Of a stretch of 22,282 nt of DNA, positions 13,047 to 20,049 are shown in pieces; within the stretch, counting starts at the first letter, position 1; every line of letters starts with the position of its first letter. This stretch comes from a virus, in the IMG/VR virus record IMGVR_UViG_3300042332_000949, positions 1-22,282 of that record; one strand, written 5' to 3'. Made by a program: the position numbers and the translations under genes. The notes under the pieces are model-generated. The model had not been told where the DNA came from. It worked only from the letters and a program-made list of their open reading frames with translations, and did not search any database.

Positions 13047-13197
13047 TGTATTTAGGGTGCTTGGGCACGCTTGGAGGGGTGCTTTCTAGGGGTGGGAAGG
13101 CGGTTTCTAATAGGGGATTGTTTATTGGCAAGGTGAGTGGTGCCGATTAAGGGGAAATGGCTTTTAAATGGCTTTTTTGTCGCTTGGGCAAAGGTAA

Positions 13198-13224
13198 GGG
13201 GAAAGGGTAGGGGAAAGGGCGGGG
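13198..13224 (+). other. G-quadruplex motif 2
   Basis: Five G runs (GGGG, GGG, GGGG, GGG, GGGG) with loops AAA, TA, AAA and C, a tight pattern predicted to fold stably on the plus strand. It lies 18 bases from the T-run end of the leftward terminator. Confidence 0.5.
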
Positions 13225-13242
13225 AAACTAAGGGTAAAACGC

Positions 13243-13274
13243 AAAAAAGGAGCCCCTCTTTCGAGGAGCCCCTT
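13243..13274 (-). terminator. Rho-independent terminator of the leftward operon
   Basis: Read on the minus strand, a stem of about 12 pairs (with two G-T wobbles; arms AAGGGGCTCCTC and GAGGGGCTCCTT) closes on a GAAA tetraloop and is followed by a run of T. It lies 34 bases after the last minus-strand gene. Confidence 0.85.
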
Positions 13275-13308
13275 GTTCGAGCTTGGCGCTTAGTTGTTGG
13301 CTTGTTTG

Positions 13309-13461
13309 CTAGTTGTCGCGGTGCTTTGCCCTTATGGCATTCCAGCCGTGCTCACGGGCAAAGGCCCTAGCCTCGGCAGCTCGACAGAACCACTTGAACC
13401 AGTCGTTTTTTCGGAGAACCCAAAAATGACCGGAACGGTAGAGAGAGGCGGAGGAAATCAT
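13309..13461 (-). CDS. Small basic protein, 50 aa, last gene of leftward operon
   Basis: A gene below usual size limits. It starts as TAATG on the upstream stop and encodes MISSASLYRSGHFWVLRKND, then WFKWFCRAAEARAFAREHGW and a basic end NAIRAKHRDN. It is rich in Trp, Phe and Arg with an amphipathic helix AAEARAFAREHGW. Coupling to the gene before it and the terminator just after it support it as real. Function unknown. Confidence 0.65.
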   Translation of the reverse strand: MISSASLYRSGHFWVLRKNDWFKWFCRAAEARAFAREHGWNAIRAKHRDN

Positions 13462-13682
13462 TATTCTTCCCCCCTTTCCAGCGTGTCACAGGCTGCGTTT
13501 ATCTCATCGGCAAATCTAGCGGCATCGGGGGCAGATAGGTGACCATATACAACGGCGTCTTGGATGTCTGAAGCGGTAGCAGAAGCGCCGTTTGCGTCTA
13601 GCAATTCAAGACGGTAAAAGGCCTTTTCAAGGGCAGGGTGCAAAGCGAGGAGTTGGGGAAAGGTTAGTTCGTCGGGGTTCAT
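13461..13682 (-). CDS. Small acidic helical protein, 73 aa
   Basis: I chose the ATG at 13682 (reads MNPDELTFPQLLALHPALEK); an open frame continues upstream through other genes but is shadow. The protein is helical and acidic, with HLSAPDAARFADEINAACDT near the end. It is joined to the next gene by TAATG. No known family. Confidence 0.6.
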   Translation of the reverse strand: MNPDELTFPQLLALHPALEKAFYRLELLDANGASATASDIQDAVVYGHLSAPDAARFADEINAACDTLERGEE

Positions 13683-13720
13683 AAAAATTTTTTGGGTTCG
13701 ACCAGGCAAAGGGCAAAATT

Positions 13721-13819
13721 TTATTTTTTGTCGGGAGAAAGAAGCGCGTAGGCGGTGGAAACTAAGGTAAATGTGACTGAGAGCCAGAAGACAAGTTGGA
13801 TAGATTTGATGGGGTCCAT
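13721..13819 (-). CDS. Tiny membrane peptide, 32 aa
   Basis: It starts as TAATG on the stop of the 234-residue gene and encodes MDPIKSIQLVFWLSVTFTLV followed by STAYALLSPDKK: one hydrophobic helix with charged ends. Length and build are those of small single-span phage membrane peptides. The coupling supports translation, but the shortness leaves doubt. Confidence 0.5.
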   Translation of the reverse strand: MDPIKSIQLVFWLSVTFTLVSTAYALLSPDKK

Positions 13820-14523
13820 TAGTTAAGGAGATTTGCGACTGCTTTTGATGTCTGATAACCATGCGCTTTGATCCACACGGAGGGAAGGGGAACGGAACGG
13901 GAAACGGAACGTGAGTTACCGTCGCATAAGCCGCAATCGATGCATTGCAAACCTGATTTGTCTGCCAAGCATTCGATGCCAAGGGAACGGTCAGAGGGTG
14001 CTTCAGGCACAACTGTAAAGGTGCGGAGTCCCAAGTTCTGTGCAAACTGCACGTTGCTAGGCTCTGTGCTTGCCATGAAAAACCTACCGTAGGCTTTCGC
14101 CAATTCCATCGGCATCAAATCCCAATCGTGAAAGTAACCCGTGTGACTGTAGGAGCGTTCGACTATGTCAGAGACTAAGGGCAAAGGGAGCATGGAGGGG
14201 TTGCCGTAGGCTCCAAAGCGGACGGAAGCGCCGTCGAAGAAAGCGGCCCATTCAGGAGAACCAAATTCTAAGTGGCTGTAGTTTCCAGCTTTATAGGCTC
14301 TGTAAATAGCCATCAAAGCCAAAGGGGAAACATAGCAGCCTTGGTTTGAAGCGTGTGGGCATCCTTGGCATTGCAGCGTTGCGTCGTGGCCAGTGCGGCG
14401 AGACTCTACGGGGTGAACGTTTCGCGCCATGATCCACAGTTGAATCATGTTGCCGGTTTTGGAGTTATCTGTGTCGCGTGTCGCGATGCAGACTAGGTCC
14501 AAGGACTCGTGAATGATGTACAT
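13819..14523 (-). CDS. Conserved cysteine-rich phage protein, 234 aa
   Basis: Start at 14523 (MYIIHESLDLVCIATRDTDN); the frame runs further upstream only as shadow of the next gene. It has two cysteine groups: C52-xx-C55...C63 (CQGCPHASNQGC) and C185...C194-xx-C197-xx-C200 (CIDCGLC), enough to bind metal or an iron-sulfur cluster. Other kept-looking stretches are SKTGNMIQLWI, HPVESRRTGHD, RFGAYGNPSM, SYSHTGYFHDW and RTFTVV. This set occurs in uncharacterised proteins of many phages and some bacteria, and recalls radical-SAM-like barrels, but no CxxxCxxC is present. It is the main gene of the leftward operon, followed by a TAATG-coupled peptide. Confidence 0.7.
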   Translation of the reverse strand: MYIIHESLDLVCIATRDTDNSKTGNMIQLWIMARNVHPVESRRTGHDATLQCQGCPHASNQGCYVSPLALMAIYRAYKAGNYSHLEFGSPEWAAFFDGASVRFGAYGNPSMLPLPLVSDIVERSYSHTGYFHDWDLMPMELAKAYGRFFMASTEPSNVQFAQNLGLRTFTVVPEAPSDRSLGIECLADKSGLQCIDCGLCDGNSRSVSRSVPLPSVWIKAHGYQTSKAVANLLN

Positions 14524-14560
14524 ATGGGGTTCTTTGGGGTTTTTAGGTTTAGGGAAAGGA

Positions 14561-14881
14561 TCAGAAATTGCGGATGATGATACCGCCTTCAAACTCAATA
14601 ACTTGCGTACGGTCTTGTAGCCATTCAAAGGCAGCATCGTCGTCCTCTGCCTGAAAAGCTGAGGGTTCAAAGCCGCATTGTGTGGCGGCTTCTAAGGCTG
14701 ACTTGTATTCTGTGAAGTCGCAACGGAGCGCAACATGATCGAATTCGATTTCAATGCCGCAGTCTTCTTCTAGATTTTCCAAGTACTCGACAAGGGCGGC
14801 TGCGCCATCGCGGGACCAACGGGCAAACTGGTCAATCTTAAGGAGTTCAACTGCGGCGGATGTGGTAAGGGTGAGTTTCAT
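14561..14881 (-). CDS. First gene of leftward operon, conserved hypothetical, 106 aa
   Basis: Starts MKLTLTTSAAVELLKIDQFA, then RWSRDGAAALVEYLENLEED, a beta-like FDHVALRCDFTEYKSALEAA and an end QVIEFEGGIIIRNF. The alternation of helix and strand and the phrase ALVEYLE...ALRCDFTEY...TQVIxFxGGIII recur in small phage proteins of unknown role. It is acidic. Just upstream (in its leader, if transcription begins further out) is the telomere-like repeat at 14901-14931. Confidence 0.65.
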   Translation of the reverse strand: MKLTLTTSAAVELLKIDQFARWSRDGAAALVEYLENLEEDCGIEIEFDHVALRCDFTEYKSALEAATQCGFEPSAFQAEDDDAAFEWLQDRTQVIEFEGGIIIRNF

Positions 14882-14900
14882 ACGGGTTTCGTTAAGGTTG

Positions 14901-14931
14901 TTGGGGTTGGGTTGGGTTGGGTTGGGTTGGG
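14901..14931 (+). repeat. Telomere-like GGGTT tandem repeat
   Basis: TTGGGG is followed by five further GGG runs separated by TT, a perfect 5-bp tandem. On the plus strand it is a strong quadruplex motif with two-base loops; on the minus strand, which is the coding direction of the leftward operon, it reads CCCAA repeats, 20 bases before the start codon at 14881. Confidence 0.85.
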
Positions 14932-15159
14932 TGAGACTGGCGACATTGCCAGTGTGTCAGAGTAGTCGGTTGAGGAGCTGGGGAGGGTTAGGGATTTTTT
15001 GAGATTTTTTTGTGGGGGAGAGAGATTGTTGTAAGGTGCTGGGAAATGAGGAGTTGTGGGAGAATTTTTTGAAATGGGTGCGTGCCAGGTGCGGGGCTAA
15101 AATTTTTTTTGAAGGGGGAAATGAGGAAAAAGTTAAGGGAATTAAGGGGCGGGTTGACG

Positions 15160-15187
15160 TCGCCTAAAAAGGGCGGACACTAGGCGA
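15160..15187 (+). promoter_or_regulatory. Inverted repeat at the small terminase start, operator candidate
   Basis: TCGCCT (15160-15165) and AGGCGA (15182-15187) form a perfect dyad that abuts ATG 15188 and follows TTGACG (15154-15159). A protein bound here would block both a promoter with -35 at TTGACG and the ribosome site. It could be autoregulatory; no binding protein is identified. Confidence 0.35.
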
Positions 15188-15622
15188 ATGACTGCTAATC
15201 CAGTTCCAAAGAGTTTGGAGGCGCACGTTCTCCGTGCTGGGGAGCGGACTATTGGACGCGCCAAGGGCACGCCAAACAAGCTCACCGTTTCGATCAAAGA
15301 GGCTATCGAGCACGCGTTTGATGAGCTCGGCGGGACAAGCTATCTCGTCCATGTTGGGAGGTCCGACCCGAGAACCTTTTGCGCACTCTTATCCAAGTTG
15401 CTCCCGACTAAGCTGGCCAATGCTGACGGCTCGCCGCTTCTCGCCGCGTTAACCGAGTTGACCGATGCTCAATTGGAAGCACGTACGGCCAGAGCATTAC
15501 AGGATGCCCAACGCGCCGGTTTAATGGCCAGTTCCGAGGGGGTATCTAGTGCTCAGGTGGTGGAGGTGCAGGCTGAGGTGGTGCCAGTCACAGAGACGGT
15601 CACAGAGAACGACAAGCCATAA
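15188..15622 (+). CDS. Putative terminase small subunit
   Basis: A 144-residue protein just ahead of the packaging genes. GRAKGTPNKLTVSIKEAIEH (23-42) followed by AFDELGG...YLVHVGRSDPRTFCALLSK and LLPTKL is the layout of small phage terminase-like proteins that begin with a basic GRxKGxxNK segment and a DNA-binding helix set, and that contain P-x-x-F-x-x-L-L-x-K-x-L-P. The C-terminal third is Ala/Val/Glu-rich and probably forms helix or coiled coil for oligomerisation. It would recognise the packaging site and hand DNA to the large subunit. Two small genes separate it from the large subunit, which is unusual. No Shine-Dalgarno; a dyad abuts the start. Confidence 0.55.
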   Translation: MTANPVPKSLEAHVLRAGERTIGRAKGTPNKLTVSIKEAIEHAFDELGGTSYLVHVGRSDPRTFCALLSKLLPTKLANADGSPLLAALTELTDAQLEARTARALQDAQRAGLMASSEGVSSAQVVEVQAEVVPVTETVTENDKP

Positions 15623-15940
15623 CGTAATACAACACAAATCATATGGAGTGAGTTTTGTTGATTATGAAGGACTTACGCAAGTTAATATCAGACTGATTGA
15701 GTGGAGTATAGCTGCAACATGGGAGACTTTGGGGGTCGTCACCCCCAGGCCGGGCTCTCTAAGAAAAGAAAGTCGAGGTCCCTACACAACCGCCCTTCAG
15801 CACATCCTCAACCAGTACCCTATCACCCCCAGTACTCCCTACCCTACATCACCCCAGTCCCGTCCCCTTTTCGGGAACGGACTCCCTATCTCTCTTTTCC
15901 TATTGCACGATTCCCTCTTCCTGCTATTTCTCCCAGCGAT
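15623..15940 (+). other. C-rich intergenic region, 318 bp
   Basis: No credible gene. It contains a -10-like TAATAT (15683-15688) without a good -35, a 7-bp perfect hairpin TGGGGGT-cgtc-ACCCCCA (15730-15747), and a long C-rich, G-poor stretch (about 15780-15930) with copies of TCACCCC(C)AG at 15739, 15823 and 15849. It may be a leader or part of a packaging site. Open frames through it are of low-complexity Pro/Ser type. Confidence 0.5.
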
Positions 15941-16303
15941 ATGGAATCACAAATTAAGACTCGTAAGCCTCGCACTCGTAAGCCTGTTAGTGCACAGATT
16001 GAAACACTAAAGAAGACTGTTTCTGTTGCACTTAAAGCTGCTTGGAACGTGGACATGCTTAGAGCTAGGAGAGAGAAGGCTGTGAGGAAAGAGCGTGGGG
16101 CTTTGGAGAAGAAGCTGGTACTTCAACGTGAAGCGTTGTTGGCAGTGAAGGAAGCAGTGGAATCGACTCTGTTGTCTTTAGAGCCTGTGTTGGATACCAC
16201 TGAGACTTCGAGTGTGGCCCCTATCACCCCAGAGGGGGTGGCTGAATTTGCGCCTGTGGACAGTGCAGTTTCGGAAGGTCTTGTAGAACAAGTTGCTGTC
16301 TAA
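15941..16303 (+). CDS. Basic coiled-coil protein between terminase genes, 120 aa
   Basis: ATG 15941 was preferred to the upstream in-frame GTG 15701, whose extra product is Pro-rich and lies in the C-rich leader. The protein starts with a basic repeat (MESQIKTRKPRTRKPVSAQI; the DNA ACTCGTAAGCCT occurs twice), continues as a long charged helix (MLRARREKAVRKERGALEKK, then LVLQREALLAVKEAVESTLL) and ends acidic and Val/Glu-rich. It may bind DNA or a head protein. Function unknown. Its stop overlaps the next start as TAATG. Confidence 0.6.
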   Translation: MESQIKTRKPRTRKPVSAQIETLKKTVSVALKAAWNVDMLRARREKAVRKERGALEKKLVLQREALLAVKEAVESTLLSLEPVLDTTETSSVAPITPEGVAEFAPVDSAVSEGLVEQVAV

Positions 16304-16461
16304 TGGAGACTCCTGAAGAAGTAAAAGATGCTACTGCTTTGGCTTTAGCTTTGCTCAACAACTCGATCTCTAGGGACATGGAGTATGAGGAGTGGGAGTT
16401 CGAGTTGGAAGGAGGGGCTGGAGACGGGGAGTTGTACAAAGTTTTGGTGATGAGATTGTGA
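16303..16461 (+). CDS. Small acidic protein, 52 aa
   Basis: A gene below usual size limits, coupled by TAATG to the gene before it. The product begins METPEEVKDATALALALLNN and continues SISRDMEYEEWEFELEGGAG to DGELYKVLVMRL. It is acidic with a helical start and a beta-like end. No family recognised. Confidence 0.55.
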   Translation: METPEEVKDATALALALLNNSISRDMEYEEWEFELEGGAGDGELYKVLVMRL

Positions 16462-16546
16462 TCTCGCTTGAAAACTTTCGGGCAAAAAGCATGTATATTT
16501 CTGGCATCAGCGTTAGGTGGGTTGAGCTGATGTGGACGGAAAATCC

Positions 16547-16576
16547 CCCCGGCCCTGTGTGTGCAGGTGTCCGGGG
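16547..16576 (+). other. GC-rich hairpin before the large terminase gene
   Basis: CCCCGG (16547-16552) pairs with CCGGGG (16571-16576), and inside CCTG pairs with CAGG. The compound stem ends 12 bases before ATG 16589, where a ribosome would bind, so it could lower or tune terminase translation. Confidence 0.4.
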
Positions 16577-16588
16577 CACCTTCCTCTT

Positions 16589-18037
16589 ATGAGTGATATT
16601 CTTGACGGCTTAGACCAAAAGCTGGAGTTGACTCTTCTGCTCGAAGAGACGCTCAGAAGAAGGAAGGAGAGGAAGATCTCGACGTACTTTCCTACTGACG
16701 GGCCTTTGAGGAGGGAGCTGTACCCAAAGCATCTTGAGTACTTCAAGGCTGGTGCACGGTACAGGGAGCGGCTGATGATGGCTGCCAACCGTATTGGGAA
16801 GACTGAGAGTATTGGTGGCTACGAGATGGTTCTCCACATGACAGGGAAGTACCCTGACTGGTGGGAAGGTAGGAGGTTTGATAGACCTATTTCAGCTTGG
16901 GCAGCTGGGGATACTGGCAAGACGACTCGTGACATTCTTCAGATGAAGTTGTTGGGCCCGCCTGGAGAGTTTGGAACTGGGCTGATTCCCAAGAACGATC
17001 TCATCAAGACTACTGCCAAGGCAGGGGTGGCAGAGGCTATCGAAGTTATAACGGTTAGGCACGCTACAGGAGGTGAGAGTAGGCTCACGTTCAAGTCCTA
17101 CGACCAGAGGCGGGAGGCGTTTCAGGGCTCTGAGCAGGATGTTATCTGGTTGGACGAAGAACCGCCGTTGGATGTCTATACGGAGTGCTTGCTTAGAACG
17201 ATGACCAATAACGGGATGACAATGCTTACCTTCACGCCTCTGATGGGCATGAGTGAGACTGTGTTGTCGTTTATGCCGAATGGGGACATTAAGGAACAGG
17301 CTTCTGGGAGCAAGTTTGTCGGGATGGCGACTTGGGACGATGTTCCTCACTTAAGCCAGCAGCAGAAGGATGAACTGTGGGCGAGTATCCCGCCGTTTCA
17401 GAGAGATGCACGGTCTAAGGGTGTTCCGCAGCTTGGAGCAGGGGCGATTTACCCGGTGCCTGAAAGTGAACTAATTTGCGATGAGTTTGCAGTTCCAGAG
17501 CACTGGAGACGGTGCTACGGCATGGACGTAGGCTGGAACAGGACTGCTGTGGTGTGGGGCGCAACGAACCCTGATACAGAGGTGACTTACCTTTACTCTG
17601 AGTATTACAGAGGCCAGGCGGAGCCGATTCTACACGCAGAAGCGATTAAAGCCCGTGGCGAGATGCCGGGGGTAATCGATCCAGCCAGTCGCGGTCGTGC
17701 GCAGACAGACGGTCAGCAGTTGTTGGGTCTATACAGGCGACACGGTTTGGACATAACCCTTGCGAATAACGCAGTGGAGAGCGGGCTCTACACGGTGTGG
17801 CAGACGATGTCAGCCGGCAAGTTGAGAGTGTTCCCGAGTCTGAAGAACTGGTTAAACGAGTTTCGCCTTTATCGCAGGGATGAGAAAGGGAAGGTGGTGA
17901 AGGATAATGACCACTTGATGGATGCGACACGGTATTTAGTGGTTAGTGGCTTGAGTAGAGCGGCCATTCCATCTAAGTATGGCACAAAGAAGAATAGTAG
18001 TTTTGTAATGCCAGTGATTAACTTTTTCAAACGATGA
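16589..18037 (+). CDS. terL: Terminase large subunit (ATPase/nuclease)
   Basis: A 482-residue DNA-packaging motor. The N-terminal ATPase has Walker A AANRIGKTES (65-74, Lys71) and Walker B DVIWLDEEPP (184-193, Asp189, Glu190), with LTFTPLMG (213-220) as the coupling stretch. The C-terminal RNase H-like nuclease has YGMDVGWN (310-317, Asp313), GVIDPASRGR (361-370, Asp364) and NDHLMDATRY (440-449, Asp445), the three acidic positions that cut concatemers. Length and motifs agree with P22 gp2-like large terminases of headful phages. ATG 16589 was chosen over the in-frame GTG 16532, which lies inside a hairpin. It ends as ATGA with the portal gene. Confidence 0.92.
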   Translation: MSDILDGLDQKLELTLLLEETLRRRKERKISTYFPTDGPLRRELYPKHLEYFKAGARYRERLMMAANRIGKTESIGGYEMVLHMTGKYPDWWEGRRFDRPISAWAAGDTGKTTRDILQMKLLGPPGEFGTGLIPKNDLIKTTAKAGVAEAIEVITVRHATGGESRLTFKSYDQRREAFQGSEQDVIWLDEEPPLDVYTECLLRTMTNNGMTMLTFTPLMGMSETVLSFMPNGDIKEQASGSKFVGMATWDDVPHLSQQQKDELWASIPPFQRDARSKGVPQLGAGAIYPVPESELICDEFAVPEHWRRCYGMDVGWNRTAVVWGATNPDTEVTYLYSEYYRGQAEPILHAEAIKARGEMPGVIDPASRGRAQTDGQQLLGLYRRHGLDITLANNAVESGLYTVWQTMSAGKLRVFPSLKNWLNEFRLYRRDEKGKVVKDNDHLMDATRYLVVSGLSRAAIPSKYGTKKNSSFVMPVINFFKR

Positions 18038-20049
18038 ACGAAGATAAGTTAGCAAAAATCCATCAAGAGGCTCGTGCTGAGTTCGACCAAATTCAGAGTG
18101 CCTTGTACCAAGAGCGAATGAACTGCCTTGGTGACCGCAGATTTTGTTCCTTGGCAGGAGCGCAGTGGGAAGGACCGTTGGGGCAACAGTTCGAGAACAA
18201 ACCGAGGTTTGAGGTCAACAAGATCCACATGGCGGTGCTTCGTATTATTAACGAATATCGCAACAACAGGATCAGTGTGAATTTTGTGTCCAAAGAGGGC
18301 GAAGAGTACGACAAACTCGCTGACACTTGTGCCGGGTTGTACAGGGCTGACGAACAGGACTCGGGGGCTGAAGAGGCTTACGACAACGCCTTTGAAGAGG
18401 CTGTGATGGGTGGGTTTGGTGCTTGGAGACTAAGGACTGAGTATCAGAACGAAGAAGACCCGGAAGACGAGAAGCAACGGGTCTGTATCGAGCCGATCTT
18501 TGACGCCGACAACAGTGTCTACTTCGACCTCGGTGCCAAGAGGCAAGACAAGGCGGACGCCAAACGGTGCTTTGTACTCACCAGTATGACGTATGAAGCG
18601 TACAAGGCTGAGTTCAATGATGATCCCTCAACCTGGCCCAAGACTGTTACGAGGTCTCAGTTTGACTGGTATACGCCCTCTGTAGTGTACGTCGCTGAGT
18701 ACTACAGAGTGGAAGAGGTGTCTGAACAGATCAGGATCTACAAGGATTTCAATGGGGAAGAAGAGAGCTTGCGGCCAGAGGAGTTACACAAGGAAGAAGA
18801 GATGCTCGCGACTGGCTGGAAGGAAGTGCGGCGCAAGAAGGTGAAGACCAAAAAGGTGCGCAAGTACATCATGTCAGGGGCCAAGATTTTGGAGGACTGC
18901 GGCTACATCGCCGGAAAGAACATCCCCATCATCCCTGTGTACGGGAAGCGTTGGTTTGTTGACAATGTCGAGCGTTGCATGGGCCATGTGAGGTTGGCTA
19001 AAGATGCGCAGAGGCTTAAAAACATGCAGTTGAGTAAGCTGGGCGAGATCGCTGCTCTCAGTGCTGTTGAGAAGCCGATCATGATCCCTGAACAGGTGGC
19101 AGGGCATCAGTTGATGTGGGCAGAGGATAACCTCAAGAACTATCCCTACCTGCTCGTCAACGCGATGACTGACGCCAACGGGAACCCCATGGTTGGTGGT
19201 CCTGTGGCGTACACAAAGCCCCCTTCGATACCTCCTTCGATGGCGGCGCTCCTTCAGTTGACTGAAGTCGACATGCAAGAGATCTTGGGCTCCCCGGCGC
19301 AGGGTGACAAGATGGTGTCTCACCTCTCCGGCAAGACTGTTGAGTTGATTCAACAGCGCCTCGACATGCAGACCTTCATCTACATGTCTAACATGGCAAA
19401 GGCCGTGAAACGCTGTGGAGAGATCTGGCTTTCAATCGCCAAAGACATCTTTGTCGAAGAAGGCAGGAAGATGAAGAGTATCCACGAGAGTGGAAAGATG
19501 GAGCCCGTGGAGCTGCTGAAGCCTGTGGTCAACGAAGAAGGCGAGATCGAGTATGAGAATGATCTCTCTGACGCTGATTACGACATCGTCGTGACTGTTG
19601 GACCCAGTTCGAGCACTAAGCGGCAAGCCACTGTCCGGGCGCTCACTGATATGATGACGCTCACTCAAGACCCTGAGATGACTCAGGTGCTCTCTGCGAT
19701 GGCGATGCTCAACATGGAAGGCGAAGGGATCAGTGATGTTCGCGACTACTTCCGTAGGAAACTTCTGGGCATGGGAGTGCTCAAGCCCACAGAAGCAGAA
19801 GCTCAGGAAATGGCTATGGCGGCTCAAAATGCCCAGCCTGACCCACAGGCGCAGTACTTGCAGGCAGCGAGTGAAGAGGCCATTGCACGGGCCTCTAAAG
19901 CGCAGGCAGACAGTATTCTCGCTGTTGCCAAGGCAGAAGAAGCAAGAGCAAAGACGACTGAGACGCTATCGAAGGTCAGCACGACCGATCAGGAGCGTAT
20001 CTTTGCTTTGGCTGACCGGCTGACACAGCCGAATCCGCAGATGCAATAA
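18034..20049 (+). CDS. Portal protein, P22 gp1-like
   Basis: A 671-residue protein right after the large terminase. The start (KIHQEARAEFDQIQSALYQE, then RFCSLAGAQWEGPLGQQFEN) and RFEVNKIHMAVLRIINEYR with NRISVNF are the usual opening of P22-type portals, followed by YDNAFEEAVMGGFGAWRLRT and DADNSVYFDLGAKRQDKADA. The C-terminal ~90 residues (QAQYLQAASEEAIARASKAQ and on) are Ala/Glu/Gln-rich and predict the long coiled coil that forms the barrel in P22. It forms the dodecameric ring at the head vertex through which DNA enters. Its stop codon lies within an AT-rich hairpin (20041-20061). Confidence 0.9.
   Translation: MNEDKLAKIHQEARAEFDQIQSALYQERMNCLGDRRFCSLAGAQWEGPLGQQFENKPRFEVNKIHMAVLRIINEYRNNRISVNFVSKEGEEYDKLADTCAGLYRADEQDSGAEEAYDNAFEEAVMGGFGAWRLRTEYQNEEDPEDEKQRVCIEPIFDADNSVYFDLGAKRQDKADAKRCFVLTSMTYEAYKAEFNDDPSTWPKTVTRSQFDWYTPSVVYVAEYYRVEEVSEQIRIYKDFNGEEESLRPEELHKEEEMLATGWKEVRRKKVKTKKVRKYIMSGAKILEDCGYIAGKNIPIIPVYGKRWFVDNVERCMGHVRLAKDAQRLKNMQLSKLGEIAALSAVEKPIMIPEQVAGHQLMWAEDNLKNYPYLLVNAMTDANGNPMVGGPVAYTKPPSIPPSMAALLQLTEVDMQEILGSPAQGDKMVSHLSGKTVELIQQRLDMQTFIYMSNMAKAVKRCGEIWLSIAKDIFVEEGRKMKSIHESGKMEPVELLKPVVNEEGEIEYENDLSDADYDIVVTVGPSSSTKRQATVRALTDMMTLTQDPEMTQVLSAMAMLNMEGEGISDVRDYFRRKLLGMGVLKPTEAEAQEMAMAAQNAQPDPQAQYLQAASEEAIARASKAQADSILAVAKAEEARAKTTETLSKVSTTDQERIFALADRLTQPNPQMQ

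Larger units (their letters stand above)
12620..13308. other. Gene-free convergent region, 689 bp
   Basis: No credible gene lies here on either strand. It holds the plus-strand terminator (12698), a pair of 54-bp direct repeats (12774 and 12937), a small CCGAG/CTCGG hairpin near 12850, two TCGGTGAA copies near 12870, a G-rich tract with two quadruplex-type motifs (13012, 13198), and the minus-strand terminator (13243-13274). It separates the rightward early operon from the leftward operon. Confidence 0.6.
14882..15187. other. Divergent control region, 306 bp
   Basis: This gene-free stretch lies between the leftward operon and the rightward packaging operon, so it should hold promoters for both. 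It contains the GGGTT repeat (14901), a hairpin ACTGGC-gacatt-GCCAGT (14936-14953), four T runs (14995-15000, 15005-15011, 15065-15070, 15103-15110), the first two about one helical turn apart, and a TTGACG (15154-15159) upstream of the small terminase. No convincing -10 was found on either strand. Confidence 0.5.

Noticed and set aside
13137-13370. 77-codon plus-strand open frame
   Set aside because: It runs through the G-rich tract, the leftward terminator and a minus-strand gene; Gly/Lys-rich low-complexity product.
15549-16010. 153-codon plus-strand open frame, and the upstream extension of the 15941 gene from GTG 15701
   Set aside because: Both run through the C-rich leader and give Pro/Ser/Leu-rich sequence unlike the helical gene at 15941.
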